From Sphaerosporella brunnea (lineage: Eukaryota; Ascomycota; Pezizomycetes; Pezizales; Pyronemataceae), in NCBI GenBank assembly GCA_008704415.1, contig VXIS01000041.1:161922-225921 (forward strand): DNA of 64,000 nt, read 5' to 3'. Below are positions 34,301-46,535 of the stretch, in pieces. The position numbers were made by a program, and so were the translations under genes. Every line of letters begins with the position of its first letter. Position 1 is the first letter of the stretch. The notes beneath the pieces are model-generated. The model did no database searches. It saw only the letters and a list, made by a program, of their open reading frames with translations, and was not told the DNA's origin.

Positions 34301-36464
34301 AAGTATTACCGACCGCATGCTGGGCAACGCTGCTCGGTACATCCAGACTGCGTGGAGATCCAGACGATTCCTTCGGGCTTGGAGTTTGTACCGCAAGCGC
34401 GTCGTATATCTCCAGAGTATCTGGCGTGGTAAGGTTGCTCGCCGAGAGTACAAGAAGATTCGTGAAGAAGCCCGAGACCTCAAGCAGATTTCGTACAAGC
34501 TTGAAAACAAGGTCGTCGAACTTACTCAGAATATCGGAATGCTCAAGAAGGAAAACAAACTTCTTCTAGAGAAAGTCGAGAGTTTCGACAACCAGGTGAA
34601 GACCTGGAGGCAGAAGCACGCAAACCTTGAGAACCGGAACAAGGAGCTTCAGATTGAGGCGAATCAGGCTGGTATCGCGGCCGCAAGGCTACAGCAGATG
34701 GACGAAGAGATGAAGAACCTTCAGAAGCAGTTCGAGGAGTCGACTGCCAACATGAAGAGGTTACAAGAGGAGGGCAAGTCTCTGCGGGAGTCCCTTACGC
34801 AGCGTACCACGGAGCTTGACAACTACAAGCTTCGGGACAAGGCGCACGAGGAAGAAAAGCTTTCGCTCAGGCAGCAGATCCAGGCACTGGAGGATCAGTT
34901 GCAGAATGCTGGCCCGCCATTGGAAGACCCAAGCATGGCGGAGAAGTCATCTGGCGGCCTCACAAATGGTCTCATCCACTTTGTTACCAACAAGAAGCCG
35001 AAGCGACGAAGTGCGGAAATTGTGGGGATGGGACGATTGGAGCAGGATGGTATGTACCGGTCGTCTTACCAGACTCGACCTGTGTCCATGATGCCCACCA
35101 GCCAGCCTATGCGTCCTCGGGAGTTCGAGCATTTTGCCCCAACAGCCGAGAACAGCGAGGAAGAGATGTTGCGCATACTAGAGGAAGAGGACTCGCTGAG
35201 CGACGAGGTTTCGATCGGCCTGATCAAGAACCTCAAGGTGCCGCCTCTCAACTCGCAGACTCCGCCCCAATACAAGGAAGTTATGTTCCCCGCCTACCTC
35301 ATCAACTTGGTTACGTCCGAGATGTGGAACAATGGATTCGTCAAGGAGTCGGAACGATTCCTAGCCAACGTCATGCAAAGTATTCAGCACGAGGTCATGA
35401 TGAACCACGACGAGGACGCTATTACGCATGGCGCCTTCTGGCTTTCTAACGTGCACGAGATGCTGTCCTTTGTGTTCCTTGCCGAGGACTGGTATGAGCT
35501 TCAGAAGAAGGATGATTACGAGTACGATCGGCTGCTCGAGATTGTCAAGCACGACTTGGAATCTCTAGAGTTCAACATTTACCACACCTGGATGAAGGTT
35601 CTTAAGAAGAAGCTGCAGAAGATGATCATTCCCGCAATCATCGAATCGCAGTCTCTGCCCGGTTTCGTCACCAACGACGGAAACCGGTTCCTCAACAAGC
35701 TGCTGCAGACAAACAGCCAGCCGCAGTTCAGCATGGACGACCTGTTGAGCTTGCTCAACAAGGTCTACAAGGCCATGAAGACTTACTATGTCGAGGAATC
35801 GATCATCCTCCAGACGGTAACCGAGCTTCTCAAGCTTGTTGGTGTCACGGCGTTCAACGACCTCCTGTTGCGACGAAACTTCCTGTCTTGGAAGCGTGGT
35901 CTGCAGATCAACTACAACATCACCCGTATTGAGGAATGGTGCAAGAGCAATGACATGCCCGAGGGTATCTTGCAGCTCGAGCACCTCATGCAGGCAACGA
36001 AGCTGCTACAGCTCAAGAAGGCCACGCTCAGCGATATCGAGATCATTCAGGACATCTGCTGGATGCTCTCGCCCAACCAGATCCAGAAGCTGCTGAATCA
36101 GTACCTGGTCGCCGACTACGAGCAGCCCATCAACGGCGAAATAATGAAGGCGGTGGCAAGTCGGGTTACCGAGAAGAGCAACGACGTGCTGCTGCTGCAA
36201 GCTATCGACATGGAGGACAGCGGCCCGTACGAGATCCCAGAGCCCCGTAACATTGGCGCTCTGGAGACGTACTGCCCGTCGTACCTGCAGACGCCGAAGC
36301 TGCGGCGGTTGGCGGATGTGGTGGCGGCCCAGGCGCAGCAGAGGGCGGAGGAGGCGGCGGCGGCCGAGGCTGCCGAGGAGGAGGAAGTGGATGGAGAGGG
36401 AGAGGGTGACGCCAATGGTACTCCTGACGACAACACGCTCGTGGAGGAGACCGCAGAGGCTTAA
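31334..36464 (+). CDS. MYO2: Class V myosin heavy chain (left-arm copy, intact)
   Basis: An actin-based motor that carries secretory vesicles and organelles to growing tips (MyoE in Aspergillus, Myo2 in yeast). Five exons join in frame: 31334-31480, 31583-31718, 31814-33417, 33470-33946 and 33999-36464, giving 1609 residues. An SH3-like N-terminus precedes the motor head. The P-loop GESGAGKT is at about residue 173, with switch motifs 'NDNSSRFGKY' and 'DIYGFEHF'. 'RCIKPNE' lies near the end of the head. Six IQ motifs follow (from 'AVLIQKNLKAKFYRRKYL' to 'VVYLQSIWRGKVARREYK'), then a coiled coil, then the C-terminal DIL/globular cargo domain ('MLSFVFLAEDW', 'LLLRRNFLSWKRGLQINYNI'). The length fits the family. 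The first three exons read cleanly here, unlike in the right arm. Confidence 0.95.
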
Positions 36465-38733
36465 CGATTTTGGTATACTTCCATATCTTACCCTTCCCGA
36501 ATATAGCAAGCTAACTACGCATGCAGCTTTGTATTACGAGTTCATGAAACGCTGAATGACTGGAGTCACAGCAAACCCGGGCCATGGGAGTAGAGAAAAA
36601 TACAGGATGGAAGGAATGAAGGAAGGAGTCTCAGTTTGATGCGTCTCGGTCTTACTGCCGCGGGTTTTTGATACGAGTATACTATATAGTTCTCTTCGAT
36701 GGTTGTTCTTTCTAGGGGTGGTAGCCGTCTCATTTCTTTTTTTTATTTTATTTTTTCTCTACGGAGCATCTTCCCATGTCGTTTGGTTTTCTTTGGATAT
36801 GCAGCTGTTGTCTACTAGCGATTGTTTGATACTCATTGCGAGAAAGAACATTCATTCATTTCTTGGTTGAGTGTGCGTGGCATGTATAGGGTGCGGGTGA
36901 CATCTTTTGGTTCCATTTTGTTGGGTTTTAGCATCTAGAGTTTCATATGGATCAACCGTAAAGTTTCACATCATGAGCAGGTGGCTTGAACAGGCATATG
37001 GTAATAGGGTCCGGAGCTCGAGGCGATAACTTCTACTATGCCACCGCTAGGAACACTGACCACAAGAAGTATGTACAAGTATTTACATACAAGTTGGAAG
37101 TGATGGTCAATGAAGCTTCGAAGCAGCCTTGAAGTCGTCTAGCGCTCACAACACGCACCTTGTTCATAACTGATGCTTGATACTTGATCGAAACAGACCA
37201 GGCCAAAACAAAAAGAGCGGTTCGAACTGGAATATCTCAATGAGCAGCTCGGGTCTTGGATAAGTGATGCGTGCGAATGGGAAACTTGCTAGGAGGTACC
37301 AGACGCCGATATATCGAGCGGTTAACTCTGGATGATGATTTTTCTTTGCGGTTTTCAGTTCACGGATCGGGTTTGGGAAAGCTCTCCAGGAGATATCAGA
37401 CATGTTTCCGTAAAACAAAGGTTACCGACTGCAAAAAAAAGCTATTGAGCTGCTGAGGACGATGGGTTTGGTATTCCGGTGCTGGTTTGTGTAGGTTTGA
37501 TGAGTGGAACGCCATGGGAGAGACGGTACTTGGGTCTCGGACGAAATGTAAAAGTAACTTGATGTTAAAGTTGACGGCGAGCAAAGGGAGTGATTGCTAG
37601 TGAAGCATTGAATATTTATATAAATCTACTCTACACGGCGGGGGGTGTATGTTGCCAACTGGGGCACAAACCCGGGAATTCAAAATGCTTTTTTTACCTG
37701 TAACCAACTCTTCATCAAAGGGTGTAGGGGTAATATCTGTTCTTACCACTTTGACCCCATCAAACGCAGCTTAAAAACAAAAACAACCTGAGGGGTTTTA
37801 AAATGCGGGTTTCTTTGAGTAATAAAGGGAACTTTTGATGATGATAACGGAACATCTACTGGAACCCGCCAGCACTGACAAGCGAGTGAAAGGGACACAT
37901 GAGCTGTGTAGCAACACGGTTGATGTTGATTGCTAACGGCCCACATGTTTTGCCTCCCCAACAGAATGCCGAGATCCTCCAGGAGATCGGCAGGTGCGTG
38001 TAGCGGCCAACGGGCTTTCCGAGGGAAGGGTTTCGAGGGTCGGAGGGTTAACGGGGCGGAACGGAGTTGTTTTGTTTCCTCCGTCTCCTTGCTTTGTTTG
38101 GGAGGACCGCTGGTCTTTATTCTTTATTCGTGGGGGTGGGAATGAAGCATTGTATCGTGGTCTGACAACAGTGGTGGCGGCTGCTCTGTCATGCGAACCC
38201 CACGAGTAACGATCACTGGCTGGACGAGCTGCTGGGGGGGCGTCTTTTTTCTTCCACCGAGACGATTGCTTGGATTCCTCGCAATGCGCAGTTCCATTCT
38301 TTTATGTAATAGCACGTCTAGCAGCTCTTATTGCACCCGTTTGTATTCCATGTATCTATTTTGCTCCACACGAGCTGAAGTGCTTCTTCTTTGAGCCCCG
38401 CCATCCGCCGTCCAATCCAAGTCCAGACCCACGCTTGTGCTAGGTACCACTTCCAACACACGACACACTCAACCCCAGCAAGCACTCCTCTGGACCCGGA
38501 CTCCCAACTCCCACAACCAACTACCACCACCACCACCACCACCACCACCACCACCACCCTGCCGCTTCTCTCTTGACTTTGACCTCTACCAGCGCACCCA
38601 TCAAGTCGAACCCTCTCTCGCCAAGCTCGCTCTATATCAGGCCAACAACCCTCCTGAACCTGCAGCCTTCCCCCCCCTCTTCGACACTTTCGAACAACCG
38701 CCACAACCGCAGGACATAGCACGCCAAACGATC
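36465..38733. other. 2.3 kb spacer between myosin and CDC34 (left arm)
   Basis: No gene supported. T/A-rich 3' sequence follows the myosin stop. The CDC34 leader carries a CCA/ACC microsatellite at about 38523-38559. The mirrored sequence is at about 52689-54989. Confidence 0.55.
38523..38559. repeat. ACC-type microsatellite in the CDC34 leader (left arm)
   Basis: About twelve consecutive ACC units. The right-arm counterpart near 52866-52900 is the complementary GGT run of similar length. Confidence 0.85.
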
Positions 38734-39677
38734 ATGTCTGTCGACGAGCGTAAGATCGCAGAACGGATGCTCATGCTTGAGCTCAAGGAGATTCAGAAGG
38801 AGAACTGGGTGAACGCCGAGGTGAGTCTCGCCAGCCCCCTCGGCGCGGCTGGAGTCAGCAGGGTGGCTGACATGTTGCTTCTATTGGACAGGCTCAAAAC
38901 GGTAATCTCTTCTGTGGGATGTGGCACTGGTAGTGTTGAATCCTACCAGCTTGTACCATGGAGCCTACCTCAAGGTTCGTATTCTCCCTTTTTGCTTCTT
39001 CGCGATACCTTCAAGCATGCTGACCTTACGATTGTGTGGTTGTCCAGCCGAGCTCAAATCCCCAAAGACTACCCCATGAGCCCCCCCGAATTCCGTTTCC
39101 TGCGACCCCTGTTCCATCCAAACATCTACAAGACGGAAAGCTATGTATCTCTATCCTGCACCAGCCCGGCGAGGACGAATGTCGGGCGAGCTTGCTTCGG
39201 TTCGTTTCCCTCTCCCTCCGCCCCTTCTCCGAAGCTGTGCAGAGCTGACGACATATGGGCAGGAACGTTGGAGTGCCGCTCAACGTATCTTCACGGTGTT
39301 GATTTCCATTCTATCCTTACTGGACGACGCGGAAGTTTCCTCCGCGGCGAACGTTGACGCTTCGGTCATGCTGCGCCAGGATCCGGAAGGCTACAGCGCA
39401 TCGTGAAGGAAAACGTCGAGACCAGCAAGCGCGACATCCCCGCCGGCTTTCAGATGCCAACTTCCATGGATAACAAGCCGCCTCCGAAGGAAGAGGAGGA
39501 CGACGATTTTTGGTGCGATTCCGGAGATTCGGACTTTGGCGCTGATAGTGACGAGGACATGATCTTTGGTAGGGTTTTCTCGGCATGTGGAAGCAGATGG
39601 CAGGCGGCTGACTAAGGGCTTGCAGAGGAGATGACGATGAGAGTGATCCCGACGAGGAGGGCAACCAGGAGAAATAG
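38734..39677 (+). pseudogene. CDC34: CDC34-like E2 gene, left-arm copy broken by frameshifts
   Basis: Same gene as 51734-52688 on the minus strand, but the reading frame fails here. Against the right copy it lacks single bases near 38910 (TTCTGT for TTCCTGT), 39047 and 39058 (GCC and AAA runs shortened), 39130 (ACAAG for ACAAAG), 39179, 39393 and 39631. It also has one substitution (CGCCAG for CGCAAG near 39375). Nearly all are losses from short homopolymers. I read them as sequencing or consensus errors rather than evolved mutations, since the pattern is indel-only. If the palindrome is real and the sequence correct, this copy would be a pseudogene. Confidence 0.85.
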
Positions 39678-40347
39678 ACGGCTACCTCCTGTGCATACAA
39701 TGCCAACTCAGTATCACACAACACTCGGTCGCGGAACAAGTTAGCGTTTTGGGGGGGACATAATACAACTGCAATCTGGACTGCAACATGTTGAAGGACG
39801 GTGGACGGGAGGGTACGATACGGGGTTTACTATTCTTACCATTTGCATTTGGTTCTTTTCTTGCTTTGCTGCTTCTTAGCGGTTTCGGTGGTGCATGGTG
39901 CCTGGATTCTTGCTGTTCTGCTAATTTATGATTTTTTTGTTTGTGGTTTTTCTCTGTCTTCTGTTGGTCTGTTCTGCATATGGGGTATCCTTTGAGTTTT
40001 CTTCCGCGAAACGGAGCGTGGAGTGTGGGTGGATAGATATTCTTTTCTCATGTTCCCTTTTCCCTCCGTGCTTGTCCAAGGGCTTGCCTCGGGGGAGATG
40101 CGCATCGGAATTATTTCAAACTGATTATACGGCGTGTCCGACGGGTAGATTTTACGGTACATCACCCGCCGGATGAGCAGGGTAAGAGATTAATCATGGA
40201 CATACTTGGAAATACTTGGAAAACAAACAAACGAACGCTGCAAACGAAAACAGAAAACAAAGAACAACAGCACCAGAGGAATGGTATGCAAAAAAAATGG
40301 TCAAACTATACACCATCCCCATTCCCATCCGCGCGGCGAGACAAAAT
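39678..40347. other. Convergent 3' region between CDC34 and VPS41 (left arm)
   Basis: T-rich then A-rich 3' UTR-type sequence with no gene. The mirrored stretch (51038-51733) carries an A run of about 18 nt near 51570 where this arm has only a three-base T run. Confidence 0.6.
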
Positions 40348-43300
40348 CTAAACCATGATCTCGCCTTCCGTCTCTGCGCGCACACGCCGCAACGCGCTTT
40401 ACCTGCTCTCCGACCATTGCCGCTCTCGTAACCTTTGCGCCAACACTCCTGCCCATACCCTTGCACTTCCTCCTCCTCCTCCTCTTCTTCTTCCCCTTCC
40501 TCTCACCACTTGTGGGTTCGTGATGCAGCGGAGGTGGAACACGTGGCCGCATGCGAAGGCGACGAGTGTTTTCTGTGCACCTGCTGATTGTCAGCAACCA
40601 CTCCTCCGGGGTGTGGCAAAGAGGGGGGGAGGAAAGGGGGCATACCGCCTCCAAACGCTTCTTACAACGCCGCAGGCCTCACTACTACCGACCTCCTCCT
40701 CCTCTTCTCCCTCCGCAGCTGCAGGAACACCGCCAACCGAGAACTTTACGCCCCGCCGCTGTCCATGCCGCAGCCTATCCATTCCTCTGGCGACCTCTGA
40801 GCTCAAAGCCTTGGCCACGCCATCGCAAATACTCCATTGGACGCCATACTCCTTCAGGATTTTTGCCAAGCGCAGGTTTGAGGCCCTCGATCTGCAGGCC
40901 CGCCGGGATCCGGCGGACGAGGGTAATGGGGTCGATAGCTGTGCCTACGTTCTCCAGCAGGCCGCGGATGAACGCAGGTTTGTCCATGCTGTAGTCCAGA
41001 AGATCGGCCCACAGGTCAGGGTCGTCCTGCAGCTTCGCGAATGCGATGGCCTGCGCCACGTCCGCGAGCTTGTCGATGATGAGGAAGAGCGCGCGTTTGG
41101 TCTGGCCGTTTTTTGAGAGCAGGTGGACGAGTTCCGGGATGTAATTCCTGCGCTCGCAGACCGAAGATGCTTTTTTCGAGAGAGTAGTTGTGGGAGTCGC
41201 GAAGGAACTCCATAACAGCGGACGGTCGTACTCGGCGAATAGCTCCACCATGAGGTCTTCAAACTCCGCCAGAAAATCCGCCGGAGGCGGTTAGGATTTG
41301 GGTTTCGTTCTGCGAACATTTCCAAAGGCGGCGGAGGTAGAAAAGAGGAATAGTTTGCCTGCCGCGACTTTGGGGGATTGCAGCTGTTCCACCACTTTGT
41401 GGGGTGTGAGGATCCCTCGCTCGGCTTCGTCGATAAGAAGCGTTATTGCTTCGCGGGTTGCTACCTCGAGCTCTGGGATTGTGGCTGTGGCTAATTGCTC
41501 GTCTGATACTCGCAGCAGTATCAGGGAGGCGATTTCGTCCCGGATAGCATCAAAGAGCCGGTATTCTCGGATCAGATAGAATGCTTCGTCGGCGTTTCTT
41601 GAGGATCATGTAGCGCTTCAAGGCGTTCCTAGGCTCCTGAAGGACCATGTAGAGCTTCGCTAGGCATTCTTGAAGTAGCTTCCAGTCCGTGTCCCCTGTG
41701 TGGATCTCGTCTTCGCGGTTACTGATCTTGAGGATTATCGTGTCTACCAGCGTGCGTGCGTCATAGAGGGTACGTGTGCCTTTCGGCTTCCAGCGCTCCA
41801 GGAGGAGTTCGCGGAACTTTTTCAGGTCATGGTTGAGGTAGTGCGCCAGGACGATCTCGTAGATGACACTGGGCAACGGAGGAGACAGCTGCGTCGTCGG
41901 GATGTAGGCCGTAATTTCCTTTATCCTTCCTGCGGCTTCAAATACCCAAACCCAATATTCCCATCGGGACGACGTGCCCAGAACCTGTCCGCAAACTTCA
42001 CCAGCGTGGGTCCATTCACCGTTGTCAATAAGAGTCCGTAGCCAGAGCTCGCCAATCCGCCGCTTCTCTTTCTCCGCGGTCGAATAACGCCTGATACTGG
42101 TCTGCTTCTGCCCAGTTGTGGAATCGGATTCGTAGCCAGCGTCGATTTGGACAGGCTTTCGCTCCTCCTCGTCGTACATCGTCAAGGACGCCGTATCCGG
42201 ATCCACTACCTCCGGATGTCGGTCGATCAGATGCCATGCTTCCGCATACTTCTTCCTGTCCAACATCCAGTTCAGATGGTCGCTCTGACTCCTCTCGGTG
42301 GCAAAGGACAACATCGTATGGACTGATAATGTAGATCTTTGTTCCTTTTTCATCCTCGCCCCATTTCACCTCTTTCTCCGCCCTTCCTTTGCCTCCACGC
42401 TGTGTTGTTACACTGCTTCCGGCGATACTGTCTCTCCTTGAGAGGTCACCAAAGCTCCTAACGCTCTGGCCGCTAGAGAAAAGATGGGTAGGCGCAAAAG
42501 CGGCTGCCCAGAGCCCTGCACCCAGACCCATCCCGCCCTCTGCATTCTCAGGGGGTTGCTGTACACTTGTCGGGGTGGCTGGTAAAAGCCCAAGATGATA
42601 ATCGCCCACATATAGGCTCTCGTACCGGCTCATCATCAGCTCATCCGCGCTTACTTCTTCTGTTGTTTCGAGGTCAATAAAGCGCAGCTCGGGTATCAGA
42701 GCATCAGTCCGCCCCCGACGGAATTTAGGTGAGGCTACTGGGCTCTTTGGTGAAGAGGGAACTGTAGGCGGTGGAGGAGGTTCTGGCTCCTCGTTCGCGC
42801 TTTCATTTTGTAGATATGAGAGAAGCAGCAGCAGAGACGGCGTGTACATGTGGATACCGGCAATGATGCAGTCGGTTTGGAGGATGTGTACTATCTCGGC
42901 ATAGCCATTACTCCTGTCTCCTGTTTCTTGCTCCGATCCTGGATATACGTCAATCACCCATACCGTTCCGCCCCAGCCAACAAGCAGCTTCTCCTTGTCG
43001 CCCCAATCGATGTCTTGGACATTCAGAGTAGAGCCCGCGGCTGCATCCGCTGGTTCACTCGTAAGAAGCGCGCGTCTGTCTATCCACTCTAGTCGGGGTT
43101 TGTGTAGGGAAGCCAATTCTTCAGGTACGCTTTCTGGCCTCTCCATTGCAGAGATCCTCTTCCAGGCCACCTCATGTGCTGGCTTGCCGCCGCTCCCAAA
43201 ACCGGGTATCCATCCCGTTACACCAGGGAGTGCTGCTGCTTCCTCGGAGCTCTGAGTGCCAGGTTTCTGCAATGCTGGCGGGATTATGTGCGATCTCATG

Positions 43301-44219
43301 ATTTTGAGTCCCTGCTCATTGGCCCAAGCCACATACCGCGGTGTTTCCTTGGACCAGGCAATTGCAGATATCGTGCCTTCTCCAGAGTGTAGGATAGTGT
43401 CTTTTATACCTCCCATCCCCAACGACATCCAGCCACCGCCATGGACATTACCCGCCGGCGCAACGGAGAGCACCAGGTTTCCGGCAAGGCCACCGGATAG
43501 AAAACGTTCGGTCAGCGCGGAAATTTGGCGACAGTGCGACGGCCTGAATCGGGCGTTTAAAATTCTTCAACGTTATTTCGGACTTCGCATACGGCACCGT
43601 CGAAGGCGACTGCCCCGGCGCTGGTGATGTAGATGGCAGCAATGGCACGGCGCACACCAAGCCATCGATTGAGGCGCTCGCGATACTGATGTTGCGATCA
43701 CTATACGCGTCTTTATGGCGACGTGTCGGGATCGCGGCTGGTGGAGGCGGAGGTGGAGAGATGGAGATGCACGTCACGGAAGCGGAATGCGCGTGGTAGG
43801 TTCGCAGGGGAGCCAGCGACGGAAGACTGAGGACATGCTGCAGCACAATACGTCAGACTTCTACTGGCTCGTGGAGTAAACGGAGGTGTTGGTAGAAACC
43901 GACGATGTTGCCGTTGTGGGTACCTATGGCCTACACATGCAGCCCAGGCGCGTTAGCTTTCCCACATTTATCCCAGAGCTTCACGATAGGAAAATGAATT
44001 AGATTCGGACCATGCGATCTCCAAAAACGACGCTGTGGAAACAGCATCCCCATTGCGATAAACTCCCGCGAGCGATTTCGTGAGTCGTGTGTACTTCAGT
44101 CGGGGCTCCTCGTCGTCTTCTTCCTCCGAGTCGACCTCCCCCTCGCCCGCTTCGGAGCTGTAGACTCCTTCTTGATCGTGATCGCGGTCATGCTTGGTCA
44201 GGTCGGGCGGGGGTGTCAT
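40348..44219 (-). pseudogene. VPS41: VPS41 gene, left-arm copy broken by frameshifts
   Basis: Reverse-complement copy of the intact gene at 47161-51037. The frame breaks into at least four pieces (about 43448-43846, 42025-43473, 41550-42353 and 40775-41251). Differences include a missing C near 44031, an extra base in AAAA near 43502, an extra base in the run near 42304, an extra T near 41600, and extra bases near 41170 and 41210. There is a Tyr/Ser-changing substitution near 42613. Indels dominate. As for CDC34, I infer consensus errors more than true decay; all regions of the protein are otherwise still recognisable. Confidence 0.85.
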
Positions 44220-44843
44220 GGTTGGCCCAGGTTGGGTGGCTGGTGGTTGGTTGGTGTTGTTGAGCAGTTGGAACCACGAGGGAGCGAAGCTTGCATAGCA
44301 CGCATACACAGCATCATCGCTTACTAGTATCTACATTTGGTTTCACTGGCAAAAAAGCGACCGTTGAAAATGCGATGTTATTATTCAAGTTGCTGCTGCG
44401 TTCCAGTTTACCAATACCCCCCGGGGTCTCGCGCGAGGCACAGTGAACAAGACCTTTGCAGTAGGGATGTCAGCTTGACGTGATACAGTATCGTCACGTA
44501 CTCTACTGTATGGTCACGTATTGTAGGTAACGAGCTGTAAAGAGTATCGATAAACGCCAAGCGGCTGGTTCTGTGGTTCAGCAAGGGGGGAGCTTGCAAC
44601 GGCCTGCCGGGCACACAAAACACAAAAAGCAGAGTTGTTGCGATGGTTTGGTGGGGGATAGGAAGCTTTGTCTAGACCCAGCGAAGAGTATTGCGCACAG
44701 ATCATCACTCGGTAGGACTTCTTTCTGTTTGTGGTTCCTGTCGATGTCGTCGCCGCACTAACCTATTTCCTATCATCCCGCCTGACAGGCCGTACGGAAG
44801 CCACGGAACCCCGTCCTGAGCACAGCCCGGAAAAACAACCTCA

Positions 44844-45155
44844 ATGGTGTGCTTTCTCACCATTCTTAATGAATGGCCTGACGTCGATCGCACACATGCA
44901 TACATGTTCCACAACTTCAAATTGTACTGCACGACTTCTGATAAGCTCAAGGGCTACCCGACGTGCTCGTCCTTTGTAACAGGGCCGCGCCTTCCGAGAG
45001 CCACCTTTGATGATTGGAAATATCGGATTAATGTGCAGCTCGTCTTCCGAACACCAGCAACATGCGGGTTTGCTGTAAGGTTACAACTGCCGGGACAAGT
45101 CGGTGCCGGTTCTGCAAGGCTCGGGAATTCACCGAAAGCATCTGAGAAGACATGA
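44844..45155 (+). CDS. Unassigned ORF near the palindrome centre (left arm)
   Basis: A 103-codon frame that I do not recognise (contains 'HAYMFHNFKLYC' and 'RATFDDWKYRINVQLVF'). It is repeated at 46233-46535 on the minus strand, where an indel near the end changes the last residues. It has balanced composition, unlike the low-complexity frames around it, so it may be a real small protein or an exon. No start context or splice sites decide this. Confidence 0.3.
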   Translation: MVCFLTILNEWPDVDRTHAYMFHNFKLYCTTSDKLKGYPTCSSFVTGPRLPRATFDDWKYRINVQLVFRTPATCGFAVRLQLPGQVGAGSARLGNSPKASEKT

Positions 45156-45686
45156 CTTCAACTGCTTTGGAACTTAGAATATCGTTGTCTGCATCGTAGT
45201 TTAGAGTCCCCGAAGCGTCAGGACTTCATGACGCTCCTAAGGAATCATAGACTGTAATGATATCCCTCAAAAAAAGGGGATCCGGTGATGAAGATTCCTC
45301 ACATTTATGGAGAAGTACTGGGCTAAGAAGCCCCCAATGTTCGGCCATGATTCAAAGCCTTACAGTTGCCCTTTTTGGTCACAACTCGCCTAATATCCAG
45401 TCCGGGAGCCTTTTCTTATCGAAAGAAGTGGTGGTAGTGTCGGCGGTGTCGTGCATGAGGCCAAACAGTACACTGCATGGTCGCGGTAGAAGGGCCTCGA
45501 ATTCGCAACTTTACGTTTTGCACGCCTACACACGTGTACAAAACCGAATGTATCAGTGACTCAATTATCATCATGGAGTGTCTGTGAACAGTTAACAGCT
45601 CACTGTTCACGGTGTTTACCTCAAGGCTTGCGTGGCCTCAACTCCCGCTATAAGCGCAATGCAAAGGTATCATTGGTCCAGTGGAC

Positions 45687-45695
45687 ACAGCCGAA
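45687..45695. other. Palindrome centre: 9-nt spacer between the arms
   Basis: The spacer ACAGCCGAA separates 45672-45686 (ATTGGTCCAGTGGAC) from its exact reverse complement at 45696-45710. The next difference is one missing A in the left arm, 15 bp out. No telomere repeat, transposon end or gene boundary lies at the junction. The innermost arm sequence GTCCAGTGGAC is itself nearly self-complementary, which could favour fold-back priming. Confidence 0.95.
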
Positions 45696-46232
45696 GTCCA
45701 CTGGACCAATTGATACCTTTGCATTGCGCTTATAGCGGGAGTTGAGGCCACGCAAGCTTGAGGTAAACACCGTGAACAGTGAGCTGTTACTGTTCACAGA
45801 CACTCCATGATGATAATTGAGTCACTGATACATTCGGTTTGTACACGTGTGTAGGCGTGCAAACGTAAAGTTGCGAATTCGAGGCCCTTCTACCGCGACC
45901 ATGCAGTGTACTGTTTGCCTCATGCACGACACCGCCGAACTACCACCACTTCTTTCGATAAGAAAAGGCTCCCGGACTGGATAGTAGGCGAGTTGTGACC
46001 AAAAGGGCAACTGTAAGGCTTTGAATCATGGCCGAACATTGGGGGCTTCTTAGCCAAGTACTTCTCCATAAATGTGAGGAATCTTCATCACCGGATCCCC
46101 TTTTTTGAGGGATATCATTACCAGTCTATGATGCCTTAGGAGCGTCATGAAGTCCTGACGCTTCCGGGGGACTCTAAACTACGATGCAGACAACGATATT
46201 CTAAGTTCCAAAGCAGTTGAAGTCATGTCTTC

Positions 46233-46535
46233 TCAGATGGCTTTCGGTGAATTCCCGAGCCTTGCAGAACCGGCACCGACTTGTCCCGGCAGTTGTAACC
46301 TTACAGCAAACCCGCATGTTGCTGGTGTTCGGAAGACGAGCTGCACATTAATCCGATATTTCCAATCATCAAAGGTGGCTCTCGGAAGGCGCGGCCCTGT
46401 TACAAAGGACGAGCACGTCGGGTAGCCCTTGAGCTTATCAGAAGTCGTGCAGTACAATTTGAAGTTGTGGAACATGTATGCATGTGTGCGATCGACGTCA
46501 GGCCATTCATTAAGAATGGTGAGAAAGCACACCAT
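46233..46535 (-). CDS. Unassigned ORF near the palindrome centre (right arm)
   Basis: Mirror of the frame at 44844-45155; identical for the first 98 residues, then divergent because of one indel near 46237. Same comments: no recognised family, possibly a small protein or exon. Confidence 0.3.
   Translation of the reverse strand: MVCFLTILNEWPDVDRTHAYMFHNFKLYCTTSDKLKGYPTCSSFVTGPRLPRATFDDWKYRINVQLVFRTPATCGFAVRLQLPGQVGAGSARLGNSPKAI

Larger units (their letters stand above)
27391..45686. repeat. Left arm of giant inverted repeat (at least 18.3 kb)
   Basis: This whole segment reappears in reverse complement at 45696-64000. Paired landmarks have nearly constant coordinate sums: spacer 91382, VPS41 start 91380, CDC34 start 91422, myosin exons 3-5 91454, NAP1 stop 91395, window end 91391. 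The drift comes from indels and homopolymer changes. The arm may extend left of 27391; its partner would lie beyond the window. Myosin exons 3-5 are identical in both arms in all frames compared. The left copies of CDC34 and VPS41 carry many single-base deletions or insertions. Confidence 0.97.

Noticed and set aside
38437..38733. N-terminal extension of CDC34 rich in Thr and Pro
   Set aside because: It is the translated ACC microsatellite and leader. The Met at 38734 starts the conserved E2 sequence, and the leader is not conserved protein-like.
45600..45800. Telomere fusion or chromosome end at the palindrome centre
   Set aside because: No TTAGGG or CCCTAA repeats occur at or near the junction.
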